The position numbers and the translations under genes were made by a program. From the NCBI GenBank assembly GCA_039566865.1, contig CM076954.1:15152001-15216000 (forward strand): DNA of 64,000 nt, read 5' to 3'. Shown here in pieces: positions 12,201 through 27,200 of this stretch (position 1 is its first letter; each line of letters begins with the position of its first letter). This DNA is from Aurelia coerulea. Its lineage: Eukaryota; Cnidaria; Scyphozoa; Semaeostomeae; Ulmaridae. The notes beneath the pieces are model-generated. The model saw only the letters and a program-made list of their open reading frames with translations, ran no database searches and had not been told where the DNA came from.

Positions 12201-15200
12201 ATAGAATGTTCGGAAAAATATCCTGAATGCAAGAACTTTATGAAATTTACGTGGCACTAAATACAACATGAAATACACTTGTTGAGTGCAAATCAGTTCA
12301 TTATCAGTTGTATTTGCAGAGAAATGAGATTTTTAAAAAAGATGGTCACAAACGCCACTGTAACAAAATTACTATGACCTATTCGATGATCCGTAAGTAG
12401 CACAATATCATGATAATGATGGACTTTTTCCTATGCATTGGTCATGAGTGGTAGGACACAATTGGTTTGGATTGGAATAAATTAGGTTCTTTGCCTACCT
12501 CGAAATGCCATAAGTATCCTTTCCTTGACTTTGACAGCCTTTCTCAGCCATATTTTATTGTTTTGACGTCTTGGGTTCTCTGCTATTATTGTGCTGCATG
12601 TTTTTAGGCCCATAACCTTGGAAATGACCACCTTACATTTCCAAGGTTATGGGCCTAAAAACATGCAGCACAATAATAGCAGAGAACCCAAGACGTCAAA
12701 ACAATAAAATATGGCTGAGAAAGGCTGCCAAAGTCAAGGAAAGGATATTTATGGCATTTCTAGGTATGCAAAGAACCTAATTCATTCCAATCCAAACCAA
12801 TTGTGTCCTACCACTCATGCATTGGTAGGTTATTGTTGATTATTAGTGACTTTGTTACGGTGGTTTTTGTGGCCATCTTTCTCAAAATCTCATTTTTCTG
12901 TAACTACAGCTGATAATGAACGAATTTGTGCTCAGTCGGCGTATTTTATGTGATAACACTGTATAAATGTCATCTAAAGTTTGCATTCAGAAGCCTTTAA
13001 GAAATTTTTTTACCTTCGGGGTTGCTTTTTTGACCCACCCGTTATATTTCCAAACCGTGGCCTGTTGCAAAGGAAAAGTGATCATTTTTAAATGATCAAA
13101 TTGATTTCAAAAGCAGTAAAATGCTTTTCTCATTACTTGAAACGGTCTTTGATATCATCTTGTAAACACAGGTGTTGTGGCGCAGTGGTGTGATCCTCTG
13201 ACTTTGCAGCCAGAACAGTCAGGCGGAGTGGGTTCGATACCCGGTAGGGCCCCACCACTTGAGCGTCATGACAAGGGGTCGCGGACTCGATTAGCTCTTA
13301 GCTACTTCTGTGATCCCAGCGCTTGGCGCTAAAAAACGCAACTTCACTTCACTTCACTTCAGTACTGGTGTAGAAGCTAGTGTTTATGTGCCTGGTAGTA
13401 TTTAGATTAATACTGTGTATTATCTGTTGTTGTGATGTATTTTGCCAGATTTTAATGATGGACGTTTTGTTGCAGGTATCCCAATTGATATGGTTGGAGG
13501 GACGAGTATGGGTGCATTCATTGGTGCACTATATGCAGAAGATGCGAATGCTTTTAAATTGATACAAAGATCTCGTAATAATTCAAAAGTACGTATCCAT
13601 TTCTGTAAACTTTATAAATTCCATTCCTTTATATTTGTCTTTTCAAGCAAATGATTAAGGAATCCTTGTCGTTGTTTCAATTTTGGAGATTGACAGAGCA
13701 GAACCTGCAAAATTTGTAAAGGAAGTGTTTGGCTATACAAATTTTTTGCGATGATATATAAAGAGTTTTTAACATTATGTTAGGAAGAAAGTATCATGTA
13801 TGAAGTATTTAGGTGCTTTTTTTTATAAAAATTCAGGAACTTGGGGCTCAAACCAGGCGCGGATCCAGTGGGGGGGGCCGGGGGGGCATGGCCCCCCTAA
13901 ACTTAAAAACTTCTCTTAAAGGCCATTGTCTTAGATAAAGAAACCAATGAGTTTCTAACTTTTACTTCCTGAAGTAACCATTGCACAGCTACACGATAAC
14001 TCAGCTAACTACAAGCATACCAGCCAGTCTAACGAGCTCACAAACTACAGTACAATTCATCAAAAAGTATGAACAAGATGCGATTCTGAATAAAATTTCC
14101 ATTCAGTGGAAATCGAACTTGAAAATCATTTGCTTCATTCACTTTGTCAACTTGTCGTCGTGAGTTAAATTGTCGTTGAGTTTCCTCTAGTGAACTTAGC
14201 TGTTGACATTTATTTATGATAGATTTCGCAAAGACTCGTATCTTCTGTTGTAACAGTTATATTATTAAGTGTTGATCAAGTCATTTCAATTTTACTGAAC
14301 ATAGTTTAGAATACAAGTTAAGCTTGTATGTAGAAACTTGTTGCGTTATGAGAATTTTGATAACTTACTAGTGACTCCAATTATGGAACTTACAATTGGA
14401 TATTTCACCTTACATTGAAATGCCTCTGATTTTTTGAATTTGAGATATACCTTGTTATTATGCTAAGTTTTTATATCCATTGGGGTGGAGCTTATTTTAG
14501 CGATAAACATTCTCAAACTGGTGCTTATGATGAACATTTCATGGCCCTTTCTTTCCAAATGATGGCTCGTTAGCTTTTGCACAAAAATGCCAGTTTGTAT
14601 TTGAGGAGAGGAGAATGGGCAAAATGATCTAAGATGAAGCAAAAGGGCGTTTCCCACGTTTTCCGAAAGTCTGAAGGGCGTGGTCACGAAAAATTTTCCC
14701 AGACCCCCATTTTCCTTCAAATGGCCCTCCCCAAAGTCCAATGCTGGATCCGCCCCTGGCTCAAGCGAATTTTTCATGCAGTTTTCTCTCTCTGTTGTGG
14801 AGATTGAAATCAATTCGCTGGTGCTAGTCATTCATACATTTATGCAAAACAATTTGCTGACTTCTAACATAGCGGAGTATATTATCTGTCTCGCAGTAGG
14901 CTCATGCTGCCCACTTGGGAACTCCCTATTGGTAGGTGGCAGGAGAGGTCAGACAGCACATTTTGAAGAACCAAACAACATACTAAACCAAGGACATTTT
15001 AAGACCCAAAAATTTATCATTGCTACATACTATATAAAGACTAGAAGTATTGTAGCTTTTTTCTGCTGCGTTGCAATAATTAGGACAAAATCTCAGGTTA
15101 GCACTCACCTTCTCGAGATTTCTCAAAAGCAACCCCTAAAAATACACCGTTTATGCACAACATAGCGTACCCAAAGGTATACTATACAACATTTCCCAAA

Positions 15201-18200
15201 CCCGAAAAATGTCTGACCCCCGTCACTTACCAATAGGGAGTCCCCACCTGGCTATTGCCATAAATCTGTTTCGTGCCTTACTTGTCGAATCTGCTCCCTG
15301 ATCAAAAATCTATCAGGAACAGATCTGACAAATTGATAAGGCAGAAAATACACCAGAAAAGATTCAGTGGCAACTCGAGCTTTTCGCTCAATATCATGTA
15401 TGCTATCTACTCGTGCAAAATATTTGCAAATATTCCACGAGACAAATGCATGGCCTCGTTCTTTTCTTGATCTCTTAATGATTGTGAAAATATATCAGAT
15501 TATTTCTTTTCTATAGGAAATGTCATCAATTACCAAGAAACTTTTCGATCTGACATATCCGCACACGTCATTGTTCTCCGGTAAGTAGCATGTACTTGAA
15601 TAACATTCTGGTGCAACCCTGTCTTGATAAATCGTACAATGTGCATTGTTATTCATGCCATAACAATTTTGGAGTACAAACCTGATTCATTAGATACTGT
15701 ACTGTATACACGGGCGACGTGAAGATCAAATGTTGGCCTACCTTGATTTTTGTCCGTTATGACCTAATGCCCAATAACCAACAACATTCGCAACATACCT
15801 CCAGTCCTTTGTTGATTAAAGCATGCTTAGCATCAATTAAATGTTGAAAGTACCATGTTTGTTCTTCTTATGTTGCGAAAGTTGTTAATTATTGGGCATT
15901 AGGCCATAACGGACAAAAATTAAGGTAGTCCAACATTTGATCTCCACGTCGCCCGTGCTGTATATAGAATAGAATATAATGTTAGCTGTATAGTGAAAAC
16001 TGGCATGAAAGTGATTGTTGCCTTATTATGTGAGGTTTTCAATGAACGCACCGTATTTTCTGAATATTGTTTGCAATCTTGGAAGATCGATAGAAATGTT
16101 CTAAAATACTTCACAATTTCTGCGATGTTTACCGGACCAACAATAAGTACGTTGTCTTTGATTTTCAGGGAGAAGTTTCAACAAAGAAATTTCAGATGTG
16201 TTTGGTGAAAAGATTATTGAAGTATGTTTAAGAATATCTTCCTTTACTGAGACGATTGCCATATTTCGATTTAAAACTGAGCAGTATAAACCAGTTTAGA
16301 CTACAGGGTGTCCCAAAAAAATTGTGCCCCGTTTGTCTGAAGATTGCGACAAAACTGCAAAAGATTCTCGCCAAACTTTTGCATGATGGTGCTCTTCAGA
16401 TGTTCAATTAAAGTTTGCAACCATCCCCATGAAAATCCGTTGAAAAATGATGGAGCTATGACCTTCAGGAGACCAAATTTGCCCGATTACTGAAACCAGC
16501 GGTCGGCCATTTTGTCTTACTATTTTGCAGCGATAAATAGCTTTATGGAATGAAAATGAAACAGCAGCCTCCAATGTCATAGCTCTCGTGAAAATTCCGA
16601 TAATCCTCGGAGAGTTCCACTATTTCTGACCTCACAGAAATTATTTCTTACCTCACGTGAAGATACTTATCACATCAAAATAGTTATGCAATATGGCCGA
16701 CTGCTGGTTTCAGTTGTCAGGCAAATTTGGTCTTCTGAAGGTCGTAGCTCCATCATTTTCAACGGATTTTTACGGGGATGGTGGCAAATTTTAATTGAAC
16801 ATCTGAAGAGCACTATCATGCAAAAGTTTGGCGAGAATCTTTTGCCGTTTTGTCGCAATCTTTAGACAAACGGGGCACAATTTTTTGGGACTCCCTGTAG
16901 ACAAGATTAATACCCCATTCACATTGACACCGTTAAACCAGCTGTATCTACACCAAGTAGAATTTCAACCAATGAAATGAATTCGATTTTTTAGACTAAC
17001 CAATCACAAGGTCCTTTTCAATGACCTGGTTTAGTTTAAGCTGGTTTACCTAGCAGTGTGAATGGGGTATAATAGGGTTCATTGAAATGGACTACTCCAT
17101 CGTAGGATTTTGATAGATAAAACTGGTTCTATTTAAAACTGGTGTGAATAACATATAGGTAAAAATGTCAGCCGTTGAATCAAGGGCACTGCAGGCAGAT
17201 CCAAATTATTTGCATAGTATTTACTGCAAGTTGTCCTGAAGATTGCTTCTATTTCTCATCGATGTTCAGCCTGAAAACAACAAATTGATACATCTAGAGT
17301 CTTAATTTCTAGACACCAAGTTATCGACCAATGGCCGCTATTTTGAAACTACGAGTTTTTCATTTCATTCAAATCAATGTCCAGTTTCTTATTAAATGAT
17401 TAAATGATTTACACTCGTGACATCTTTCAACCCATTGAAACCCTGACCTGACATCTGATATGAGACAGAATCTAGTATAGTATCCATTAATCTTTAATTG
17501 TTTCGTAATGTGTCTGTATACAGTTTAATGTTTCATGTTTTTATATATTGGCCATGGGGTAGTCATTGTATTTCGCTCCCCATGGTATCGTACCTGTAGT
17601 GTTGTATAGTAATTTAAATAGGTATAGTAGAATGTAAGATTATTGTAGAATTTTATATTTGAATAAAAAAAAGTTACTTGTTAGGCATTCAAAAATTTAG
17701 GGCACAGCACAGCAACACATCTGGCTTCTTGCTGGAATCACTCGAAATATTGATCCCCTATGCTCTCTTCGCGCATAGCAGGTACATTTTTTCCATATGT
17801 TGGTGTGAACGCATATTAAGCAAAGCAGGTTTTGCGGGCACTACTTTGAAACTAGTTTTTAATTTCGATAGTTAGTAATTATCAGCCACTGGAGATTGTG
17901 CTGCACATAATTCTGCCAGTATACTTTTGCAGTACTGATTATCTGACAGTGATGGAACAGGGAGTTTCCTATTGCTACCTAGCAACCTGCCTAACCTCTG
18001 ATTTTATGTTTGATTTGTACTAAATCGACCATGGGGATTCAAGTTAGACTTGGGTAGCATAGGTTCCAAATCTTTAAATCGGTGTAAAAAGGTGGGTGTA
18101 AAATTTTATGACCTATTTCTTCTAATTGAATGGCTTGAAAGAAACTTTAGCTACTTATCTATAATTCTACCGTTGGACTTTTCAGAAATTTTGAATAGTT

Positions 18201-21200
18201 TTCAAAATTACAGCGTATCTTATTTTCTACCTCATTTGAGGATGTGACGTCATCAAATGTCTAAATCATAAACCAGAAGAATGATAGACTTTTGCTTGAT
18301 GCCATATTGTAGACATTCGTAAACTATGGTTTTCTTGGAAATTATTTCATATTGCGTCAAACAATTTAGAAATTACGATGGTTTTAACTTTTTTTGAAAA
18401 AATTTCTTGAGTTCTTTAAAGAAAAGAAGAACACTCTAAATCTGAAAATATCGAATATTTTTGAAAAATCCAACGATAGAATGGTAACAAAATAGCTGAA
18501 GTTTCTTTGAAGCCATTCGGTTCAAAGAAATAGGTCATTAAATGTTACACCAACCTTTTTAAAGATTTGGAACCTATTTGGGTACGTTTTCAGTTTTGAC
18601 CGGAAGTGGTTAGATAGTTATAGGAAATGCCCTGTCCCAGCTGAGCTGTTAAATATAGCTGTAACAGATTGATATATCTATTCTGTTTAATCATATAGCA
18701 TATTTATTATTTACTTTCCTTGTTTTCAGGACATGTTGCTTCCTTACTTCTGTATCTCGACGGATATCACAAGTTCCCGGATGAAAGTACATCAGACAGG
18801 TAGGGCAGATAATTTTAACCAAAAATCTAGCACTGTTCAAGAAATACGACAAAACAAGAACGGATTCAGAATGCTGTGTAACGAAATAAATCGTTTTTAT
18901 TCTCTTTTCTGTTTCATTTAACATATAAGTTTGCTGGCTGTTACATGCTACTAACATATGGTACTTAGATAATACTCAAATTGTGGTTGTGGTTAGAGTA
19001 AATCTTATTCTTCTTTTTAATAAACTTCAGAAATAGATGCAAATAAGGGGTAATGAGCGAGTATAACATAGTTCAATTTAAGTCTCTGGCCCATGGTGTT
19101 AGTAACAAAAAATACCCACGCAAGTCTCTTTGTTTATTAAACTGAAATCATTAACTCTACGGGTCTGCTCTTTTTTTACTTTTTATATTTATTCAATTAA
19201 AACGTTTACATAAAGAAGGTACCTAAGACACTACATATGAGCTACTGTACAACACTACGAGGACGATGCCAGGGGGGGGGGGGGGGCAAAAGACAATGAC
19301 AACTGCCATGACCATTCCATGAAAACATTATGCAACTAAATTACTATTAAGACACGATTACAAAGAGCTACATATAAACGATTAAGTACGGATATAGGTC
19401 TGCTCTGGTTTCTGCATTGAAAAACGTTATAACCAATATTGTTTGTTTAAGGATGCGTATGGAGATATGTAAGAGCAAGTATGAGCTTGGCTGGCTACCT
19501 CCCCCCGTTATGCGATCCAGCTGATGGTAACCTTTTGCTAGATGGCGGCTACGTAAACAACCTCCCCGGTATGCTCCATTTATATTTTCCTCTATGTTTA
19601 TCTATATAATGGTAGAAAGTTGTACGAATAAACTATGTGAACAAATTTGGATGCAAAAATGCAAGATATTGTGCTAAATCTCTTGTTTTTTTGCATCTGA
19701 ATTGCTTTATATAGTTTATTTCCATCATATTTATGCTCTATTAGTTGCCTAAACTCTCAGAAAGGGGAAATTCATTGAGTAGTTTTAGGGGACTACCAAA
19801 TGACTTATATATGGAAAATCAAGTAAAAAATGACGTCCAAAATTTCCTCAGTTCCCTATCCTAACAATAATGCCACTTGCATTTATTGGACCTCTTGGGG
19901 GAATGGAATGCACTTGAATATGCTATAACTCCTCAAACCTTGGAGATATTTTAACCGGCATCCAAAGTTTTATAACGTAGCATCTGAAAAGTAGATTTCT
20001 TAAAAAAATTCGGGAAATTTCAAGCAGTTTTGTGACCTGGTTGCGTTTTAATAAGGTAGGTAAAACTGAGAAAAATCTTCACAGGTTTTTTGTCCTCTTC
20101 TCTTATTCTATGTCTGATTGGTCCATGAAAATGAGGCTTAGGCGGTTTTCGGTCATGGGCCATGAGCAAAGATTGGCGGAAACATTGGATTCCTATACTC
20201 CCGCGGGTTCTTTCACGCGGGTTTCTACTGAATTGCAAAGTATTATTGCTTTTATATCTAGGGAGCAGTAGTCTCTCAAACGGCAAGGGCGGCCTTTTCT
20301 TCTGACTCACCCGCCACAGGGTGTACAATGAGGTTGATGTATAATTTTATACACTTGAGACAGTCATTCAGGCAGCTGAAATCTTTCGAATCTCTAAAAA
20401 GGTGGGTTGTAAAATTCTATGAAATTTTTCTTTGCATTGATTGGCTTGAGATGAACTTATAGTTTGCTGTAAATCTACCGTGGACATATCTTGATATCTT
20501 GATTTTTTTTCAAAATGGCGGCAATTTAATTATTTTTGAAAAAATTCATGGAAAATTTTGAAAAAATTTAAATCATCGTAAATCTTAAACCAAAAGAGGA
20601 AAAAATGATATATCCTTCAAGAAAACCATAGTTCTTGAAGGTCTACAATATGGTGGCAAGCAGAAATCTGTAGCTTTTCTTGTTTAAGATTTAGAAATTT
20701 GATGAAGTCATAGCCTCAAATTTAATAAATGCTGCCATTTTAAAACTGATCAAGATATCAATAAATTTCCACGGCTGATTTACAGCAAAAAACCCTGAGT
20801 TCCTTCAAAGCCATTTGATTCAAAGAAAATTGTAATCGAAGTTACACAGACCTTTTTAAAGATTCGAGCCCTATCAGGCTCTTTTTGCTTTTTTTTCTAT
20901 TTTCTTGGGCTGGATCGCTCAGATCAGATTTACTAATTGATGATTATTTTTAACAGCTGACGTGATGAGATCACTAGGCGCGAAAACAATAATTGCAGTG
21001 GATGTAGGATCAGTATATGAATCACACCAAACCAACTATGGAGACTCTTTGTCGGGATGGTGGATGTTATGGAATAAATGGAACCCGTTTGCATCAAGCG
21101 TCAAGGTATGCAACTTTTCCATCTGGGTTACAGCAAATCCCTGCATATAAGAACCTACTTTTTTGACAGCCATGCTGAAATAGGTTCTTATTTTGAAGGT

Positions 21201-24200
21201 ACTAAGACTAATTTCAAGGTAAAAAGGTTCTTATTTGAGGATTGCCTTGCGTAGGCCCATCTAAAGCCTTGGTCACATGGTGCTAGCACTGATGAACGAC
21301 TTTTATTCGTTCTGCAGGAAAATTGTATGTATGTAAAGTAGGTTCAAGTCAGCTGCAATTTTAGCTATTATTTATGCCAACTGTAGGTATATTTACGGGG
21401 TGAGTGGCCGAGCGGCTTAATCAGTTTCCGTCAGAAGACTGAAGTTAAGCTCGGTCGAGTGAGGTCAAACTCCGGATGGGTGACCTCGGAGGCTTGACTT
21501 GGCAACTCACCTCGCCGTCCTTCGGAAGGGACATGGATGCGGCATGCACAGTGGGCTTAAATTAGCTTAAGTAGCTAGAAATAATTCCTGCCCACTCAAA
21601 ATAAATTACTGAAAAAAAATATATATAGAGATGATGATGATGATGACGTTGTTTAGTGCAGCTTGATAGTGATAAAAACTTCATTGTCCATTTGCAATGC
21701 TGTGTATTGGATGCAATGTTGGATGGTGGCAACGACGTCCAAATGTTCGCAAACTTTCACCTAACATGTCATCTGAGACAGAGTGCAGTATGTACGAATT
21801 TGAAAGTGCACATGCAGTAGTATGTTGACATAAATGAAATTGCAAAAATTAGCTCCTAATTTATCAGGGGTCATCATGGCCCATGGGGACCGTGGCTCTA
21901 TGTCTGTCCCAAAATTTGACTCTTTTCTGTGAACCTTTGGCTGGTGCTGTCCCTAAAAGGTGGATTTTCAGTGGGTTTGGCTTTGTCCTTTATATTATAG
22001 GAAATTTGAATGCAAAAAAAAAGATGTTTAGCACATTAAGGCCTTTCTAAGCCCTTTAAGTTTTGCAAGTCACACTCTGATGAAGATACAAGCCAGAAAG
22101 GCCTCAGTGTGTTGAATATCTTGTTTTAAGGATAGAGGTAACATCAATTAACTCCAAATATGCATTTGTCAATAAATCACTAAATACAAAAACTGGGTGG
22201 GAGCTAATAAAAACTTGGGGCAGAGGTCACAACACTACTCCAAAACTTTGCTGGCAAAATCGTTTTTTCTTGGAATTCCAAGGGCATACACTACGTCAAT
22301 TGGACTTCAAAGCCACAAGATGTTGTAAAAAAATTTTTTTTTTTTTTATATCACAGAAACTCAACAAGATACAAATGCAATATTCTGTGCCGTCCATAGC
22401 AGAAATAGACATGACGTCATCTGGTTCTGGCTATGAACGGCACTTGACAATTTCTTTAACAGCAATCTTATTAAGCACTTTGTGTACCATGGCACCATTC
22501 CATTTTGGTAGACGCTAGCATACGCCAAAATGTAAAAAATTAACCTAACAGCACCAGATATTTTTTTCTTCCCAGTTCTGTCCCAGAATCTTGGCTTTTT
22601 CTGGGATTTCTTCCACAAACTTCAGCAAAAACCAAGAAGTTTACAGTACTTTACCTCTGGAGGGACCATTATGGAAACACAGCGATTAGGCTAGAAATAA
22701 AACCATCAAATCACAGCGCACCCCAACAGGCGAGTCAGAGATATATTTCTTTGACGCACCTGGAACACCTTAATTTTTGTAACGTTGTTTTTTTTTTGTT
22801 AGACTAGATACTGTCGTTGTATTGAACTGTTGTAAGTGTCGTCCGTAGTGAGGACTCGATGACTTTGTGTCCTTTCTCGCTACGAACGACATAATTTTTT
22901 TTCTTTTCTCAATCCTAGTTTAACTGTTGTCGTTGCTTTGTGTATTTTGATATTTTATGATGATATATATAAAAAAAAAATTATGGAAACATAGTGGCAC
23001 TGACGTTTTAATGCTGTCCCTGCCATTTAAACCAGGGATGTTTTTTAGATTACAACTCCAACTTTTATTCTTAGATTATTGTATTATATCATATTATGCA
23101 CATGTAATTAGACTTCGAACGCTTTTATTTTTTGTTAGTAATTAGACTGTTTTCAGCATTTCTCTTCAAATCTAATGATCTCCTATTTTATTCATGGAAA
23201 CTAGATTCCAGACATGAATGAGATACAGAGTCGACTTGCTTACGTATCTTGTGTACAACAATTGGAGGAAGTGAAGAACTCAAGTTATTGTCATTATGTT
23301 CGACCTCCCATTGACAAGTAAGTTTCACACTTTTATCTGAAGCATCCAGAAACATCTAACTTCACACTGCGCGCCTGTTTCTCAAACAAAATCCGGGGTT
23401 GTTTCAAGTAAGGTTATAAAACGAGCTCACCTTTTGGTTAGCGAGATGTCAAAGTCTTTTTAACTGTTCGCGTTTTTGACAGCCTTCGATAAAGTTTGAA
23501 GAAGCCAGGCCTATTTAGCTTACTTCCGGCGCTATTTTGCTACAGTTGCACGACAAAGAGACTAGCCACAATTTAAAGGCAGGATTATGACGTCAAGACG
23601 CACCCCAAACAGTTCAGTTCAGTTCATATATTTTAAATTCACAACATACAATTTATAATTGACTATACCAACAGATAACTAAACTACAAGGAATAAGATA
23701 ATATTATGAAAATTAATACATTGATACGGAAAATTAATACAATATACAAGTACGAGATAAATTGTATGGAGGGAATTACTTAAAGGAGGAGCTCTCTCAA
23801 TAGGTAAACTAATCGAGGAGAGAGCCCCCCCTATCTTACGATAATTTCAAATGATTATGGTTGGATTTAAATGATTCCGAGAAATATACGCATTTGGTTT
23901 TCATACAATAAAATTAGAAATTGTCAAAGTATCAAAAATAGTTCAGAGTTATTGATTGACCTTGTTCAGTAAGTAAATTTTCAGTTGTTTTTTGAAGGAT
24001 ATTTTTGATGGAGCATTTCAGAGTTCCACAGGTAATGAATTCCAGAGTTTAGCACCAAGATATCGAATTGACTTTAGACCATATTGAAGACTGTTCATTC
24101 GAGATAAGTATAGATCACCTTGACTGGCCTGTCTAGTGGCATATTGATGAACAGATGAGTTGAGTAGAAAGAAGTTGTGAAAGCAACTAGGTGAAGTTTT

Positions 24201-27200
24201 ATTAACAGAGTCGAAGACAAAGGTTAAAAGTCTGAGTTCAAATATCTCAGAAAGTTTGAGAAGTTTAAGATCTTTAAAGATCGGAAGAGAGGGTGACAAG
24301 CGAGGCTGAAATGAGATAGCTCTAACTGCTTTTTTCTGTAATTTAAAAATTGGATCAACGTATGATGCATATGTTTGACCCCAAACAATAAGGCCATACT
24401 GTAAGAAGGACAGGAACAAAGCATTGTACAAGCAAAGCAAAACATCTAATGGAAGTAAGTTCCTAATTTTATAAAAGATTCCACAAGTTCTGGCTAATTT
24501 TTTAGAAAGTTCACTAAGATGGTATTTCCAGCTTAGATGTTCATCTAAGAGGAGTCCCGAATTTAACAAATTTGACCCCCCTATTTTAATGGTAGAATCA
24601 GAAGGAATATTCCTAGAAGAAGATCGACCTCATCTTCAAAACCAAATAGAAAATCCGATGCTTGTAAACATTGCTTGGGAAGTTCTACCAACAGTAAAGG
24701 TTTTACTACTCTTTTGTCGCTTGTGTTGGGATGAGGAAGATGGGATCCTAGAGATGGGCTAGGAATAAGCTTGTAAGATATTTCATATGTCCAGACTTGC
24801 TTTAGTGACTGTCGAAATGCATTTATTTGCACTCATGCTCGTTCGGATTTTGGTAAGTCGATCAAAGGAAAGGACAATGATTTATGCCAACAAAAGTGCC
24901 AAAATACAAAATCTAGCCCATGTTGATGAATATTTAAAACTTGTCTTTACATATATTTGCTCCTTTCTTATGCCAATTCATTAATTGTGTTATGCTATTT
25001 TTATTCCTCAGCTTCAAGACTTTGCAATTTGGCAGTTTTGAAGAAATAATGGTAGGCGTTCGCATGCTCATAGTTATCTGAAGTATTTTTGATCTCTTTA
25101 GCCTCTATTAGCATACCTGGTGAGCCAGAAAAAAGTTTCCACTTGCGACAGGCCAGGATAAATCATACATTGGACCAGTTTCAAATATTTTTGATTTAAT
25201 CTTTTATTAGTATCCTATGTTATTCTTGGTTGGAAAACTTGATCGATGTTTTTTTATCGTTTTCAGTGTTTTTCGAAAACTAACATTTTAGGAAACTCGC
25301 TTCTAGCTCTAAAAACTGAATATGAAAAAATTTGCAAAAATCCCAGTATCGAATTCAGGCTTTCTGCTAATGATTAAGGTAACTCTGCTTTCCGCTCTAG
25401 TGCACAGCGAAATGCCGTTTTGCAAAACCACTCTCCTCAGAAAACAGTTAATTTCTCCAATATTATTCGGCCTATCGAAAAGCAGTAAAAAGGATGTTGT
25501 TCTGTATAATATGGGCACTCGAAAGATGTATAAATCGCAATGTTTCCGTCAACCCTGGTTTCGCAAATCCTAGTTCAAATCTTTTTGGTAATTTCAGAAA
25601 AGTGGATTTATCTCCAAAACTACTCGAAAAATTTTCGATTTTTTTTCGTTCCATCTTTAGCTAGGTTGTTGATCTACAACTTTGCCAAGTCTGATTGAAA
25701 AAGCTAGGCTAAATTTCCTGCAATCGAATTTCGTATTTCTGTTTACTTTTCGACTGCGAAATGGAGAAACCTTGGTCAACAGATTACCATGCTATGAAGC
25801 ACGCTTGCAAAAGCTCAGGCTTGAAATAACTTTCAGAAGTTTTTCCATTGGCAAACAAATGAACGTCATCTTTTGGGAATACCTTACGCAGGTCCCAAAA
25901 GACATCTTTAGTGCGCTTGTAAAAGTATCATTTGCATCTATTGATTAGAAATTACTGATTTTTACCGGCAACTTCACGAAACTATGCTTTGGGTGCCTTT
26001 CGAGACTTTCGTAAGCATTCACAGATTATCAATTTCTTTTAGAGTCAACAATGAGCATAGATCTTAAATCAAGAACTAATTTTTTTGCAAAAAACATTCT
26101 ACGGGCGTTCAAATCGTTCTGCATGGGCTAAACTGTTGACCAACGCTTTTCCCCTTCGATGTCGAAAAGTAAACAGAAATGTAAAATTCGATTGCAGGAA
26201 ATCTAGCCTAGCTTTTTCAATCAGACTTGGGCAGACCCTCGATACATCAGAGAATGAAATACTAATAATAGAAAGAGAGCTATTATGATCTCTGATTAAT
26301 CAATATCAAAGTAACTACTAATCAACAGCTCTATCAGAGTAATCATTAGTCAGAAACAACTGAAAATACCATGAATAGCAAGGAGAGTCATGATCTCCGA
26401 TTCATCAATATCAGAAATTTCATGTGGTACGTCATAGGAAAGAAAACGAGAGATTGAGAGAATCTAAGGGTGGACAGGGTGGACAGGGTGGACGGGTGGA
26501 CGAGTTGCACGTGGTACGTCATAGGAAAGAAAACGAGAGATTGAGAGAATCTTAGGGTGGACAGGGTGGACGGGTGGACGAGTTGCACGTGGTACGTCAT
26601 AGGAAAGAAATCGAGAGATTGAGAGAATCTTAGGGTGGACAGGGTGGACGGGTGGACGACTTGCACGTGGTACGTCATAGGAAGGAACATGAGAGATTGA
26701 GAGAATCTTAGGGTGGACAGGGTGCACGGGTGGACGAGTTGCACGTGGTACGTCATAGGAAAGAAAACGAGAGATTTTAGAGAATCTTAGGGTGGACAGG
26801 GTGGACGAGTTGCATGTGGTACGTCATAGGAAAGAAAATGAGAGACTGAGAGAATCTAAGGGTGGACAGGGTGGACGGGTGGACGAGTTGCACGTGGCAC
26901 GTCATAGGAAAGAAAACCAGAGACTGAGAGAATATAAGGGTGGACAGGGTGGACGGGTGGACGAGTTGCACGTGGTACGTCATAGGAAATAAAATGAGAG
27001 ACTGAGAGAATCTTAAGGTGGACAGGGTGGACGGGTGGACGAGTTGCATGTGGTACGTCATAGGAAAGAAAATGAGAGACTGAGAGAATCTTAGGGTGGA
27101 CAGGGTGGACGGGTGGACGAGTTGCATGTGGTACGTCATAGGAAAGAGAAGGAGAGATTGAGAGAATCTAAGGGTGGACAGGGTGGACGGGTGGACGAGT

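Noticed and set aside
13171..13361. Functional tRNA gene
   Set aside because: A and B boxes are present, but there is no acceptor stem or 3' end, and an (ACTTC)n tail marks it as a SINE.
14680..15165. 161-residue + strand ORF
   Set aside because: It spans the end of a hAT-like element, unique intron and part of a second TIR element; no family similarity; lies inside a PNPLA intron.
20020..20328. 102-residue minus-strand ORF
   Set aside because: No recognisable domain, overlaps an intronic repeat on the opposite strand, and has a competing ORF in the other sense.
21397..21620. Functional 5S rRNA gene
   Set aside because: Only the internal control-region-like part is present, joined to a tRNA-like head and a non-5S body.
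24581..24832. Independent minus-strand ORF
   Set aside because: It is a shifted-frame upstream part of the retroposon fragment at 23610-24830.
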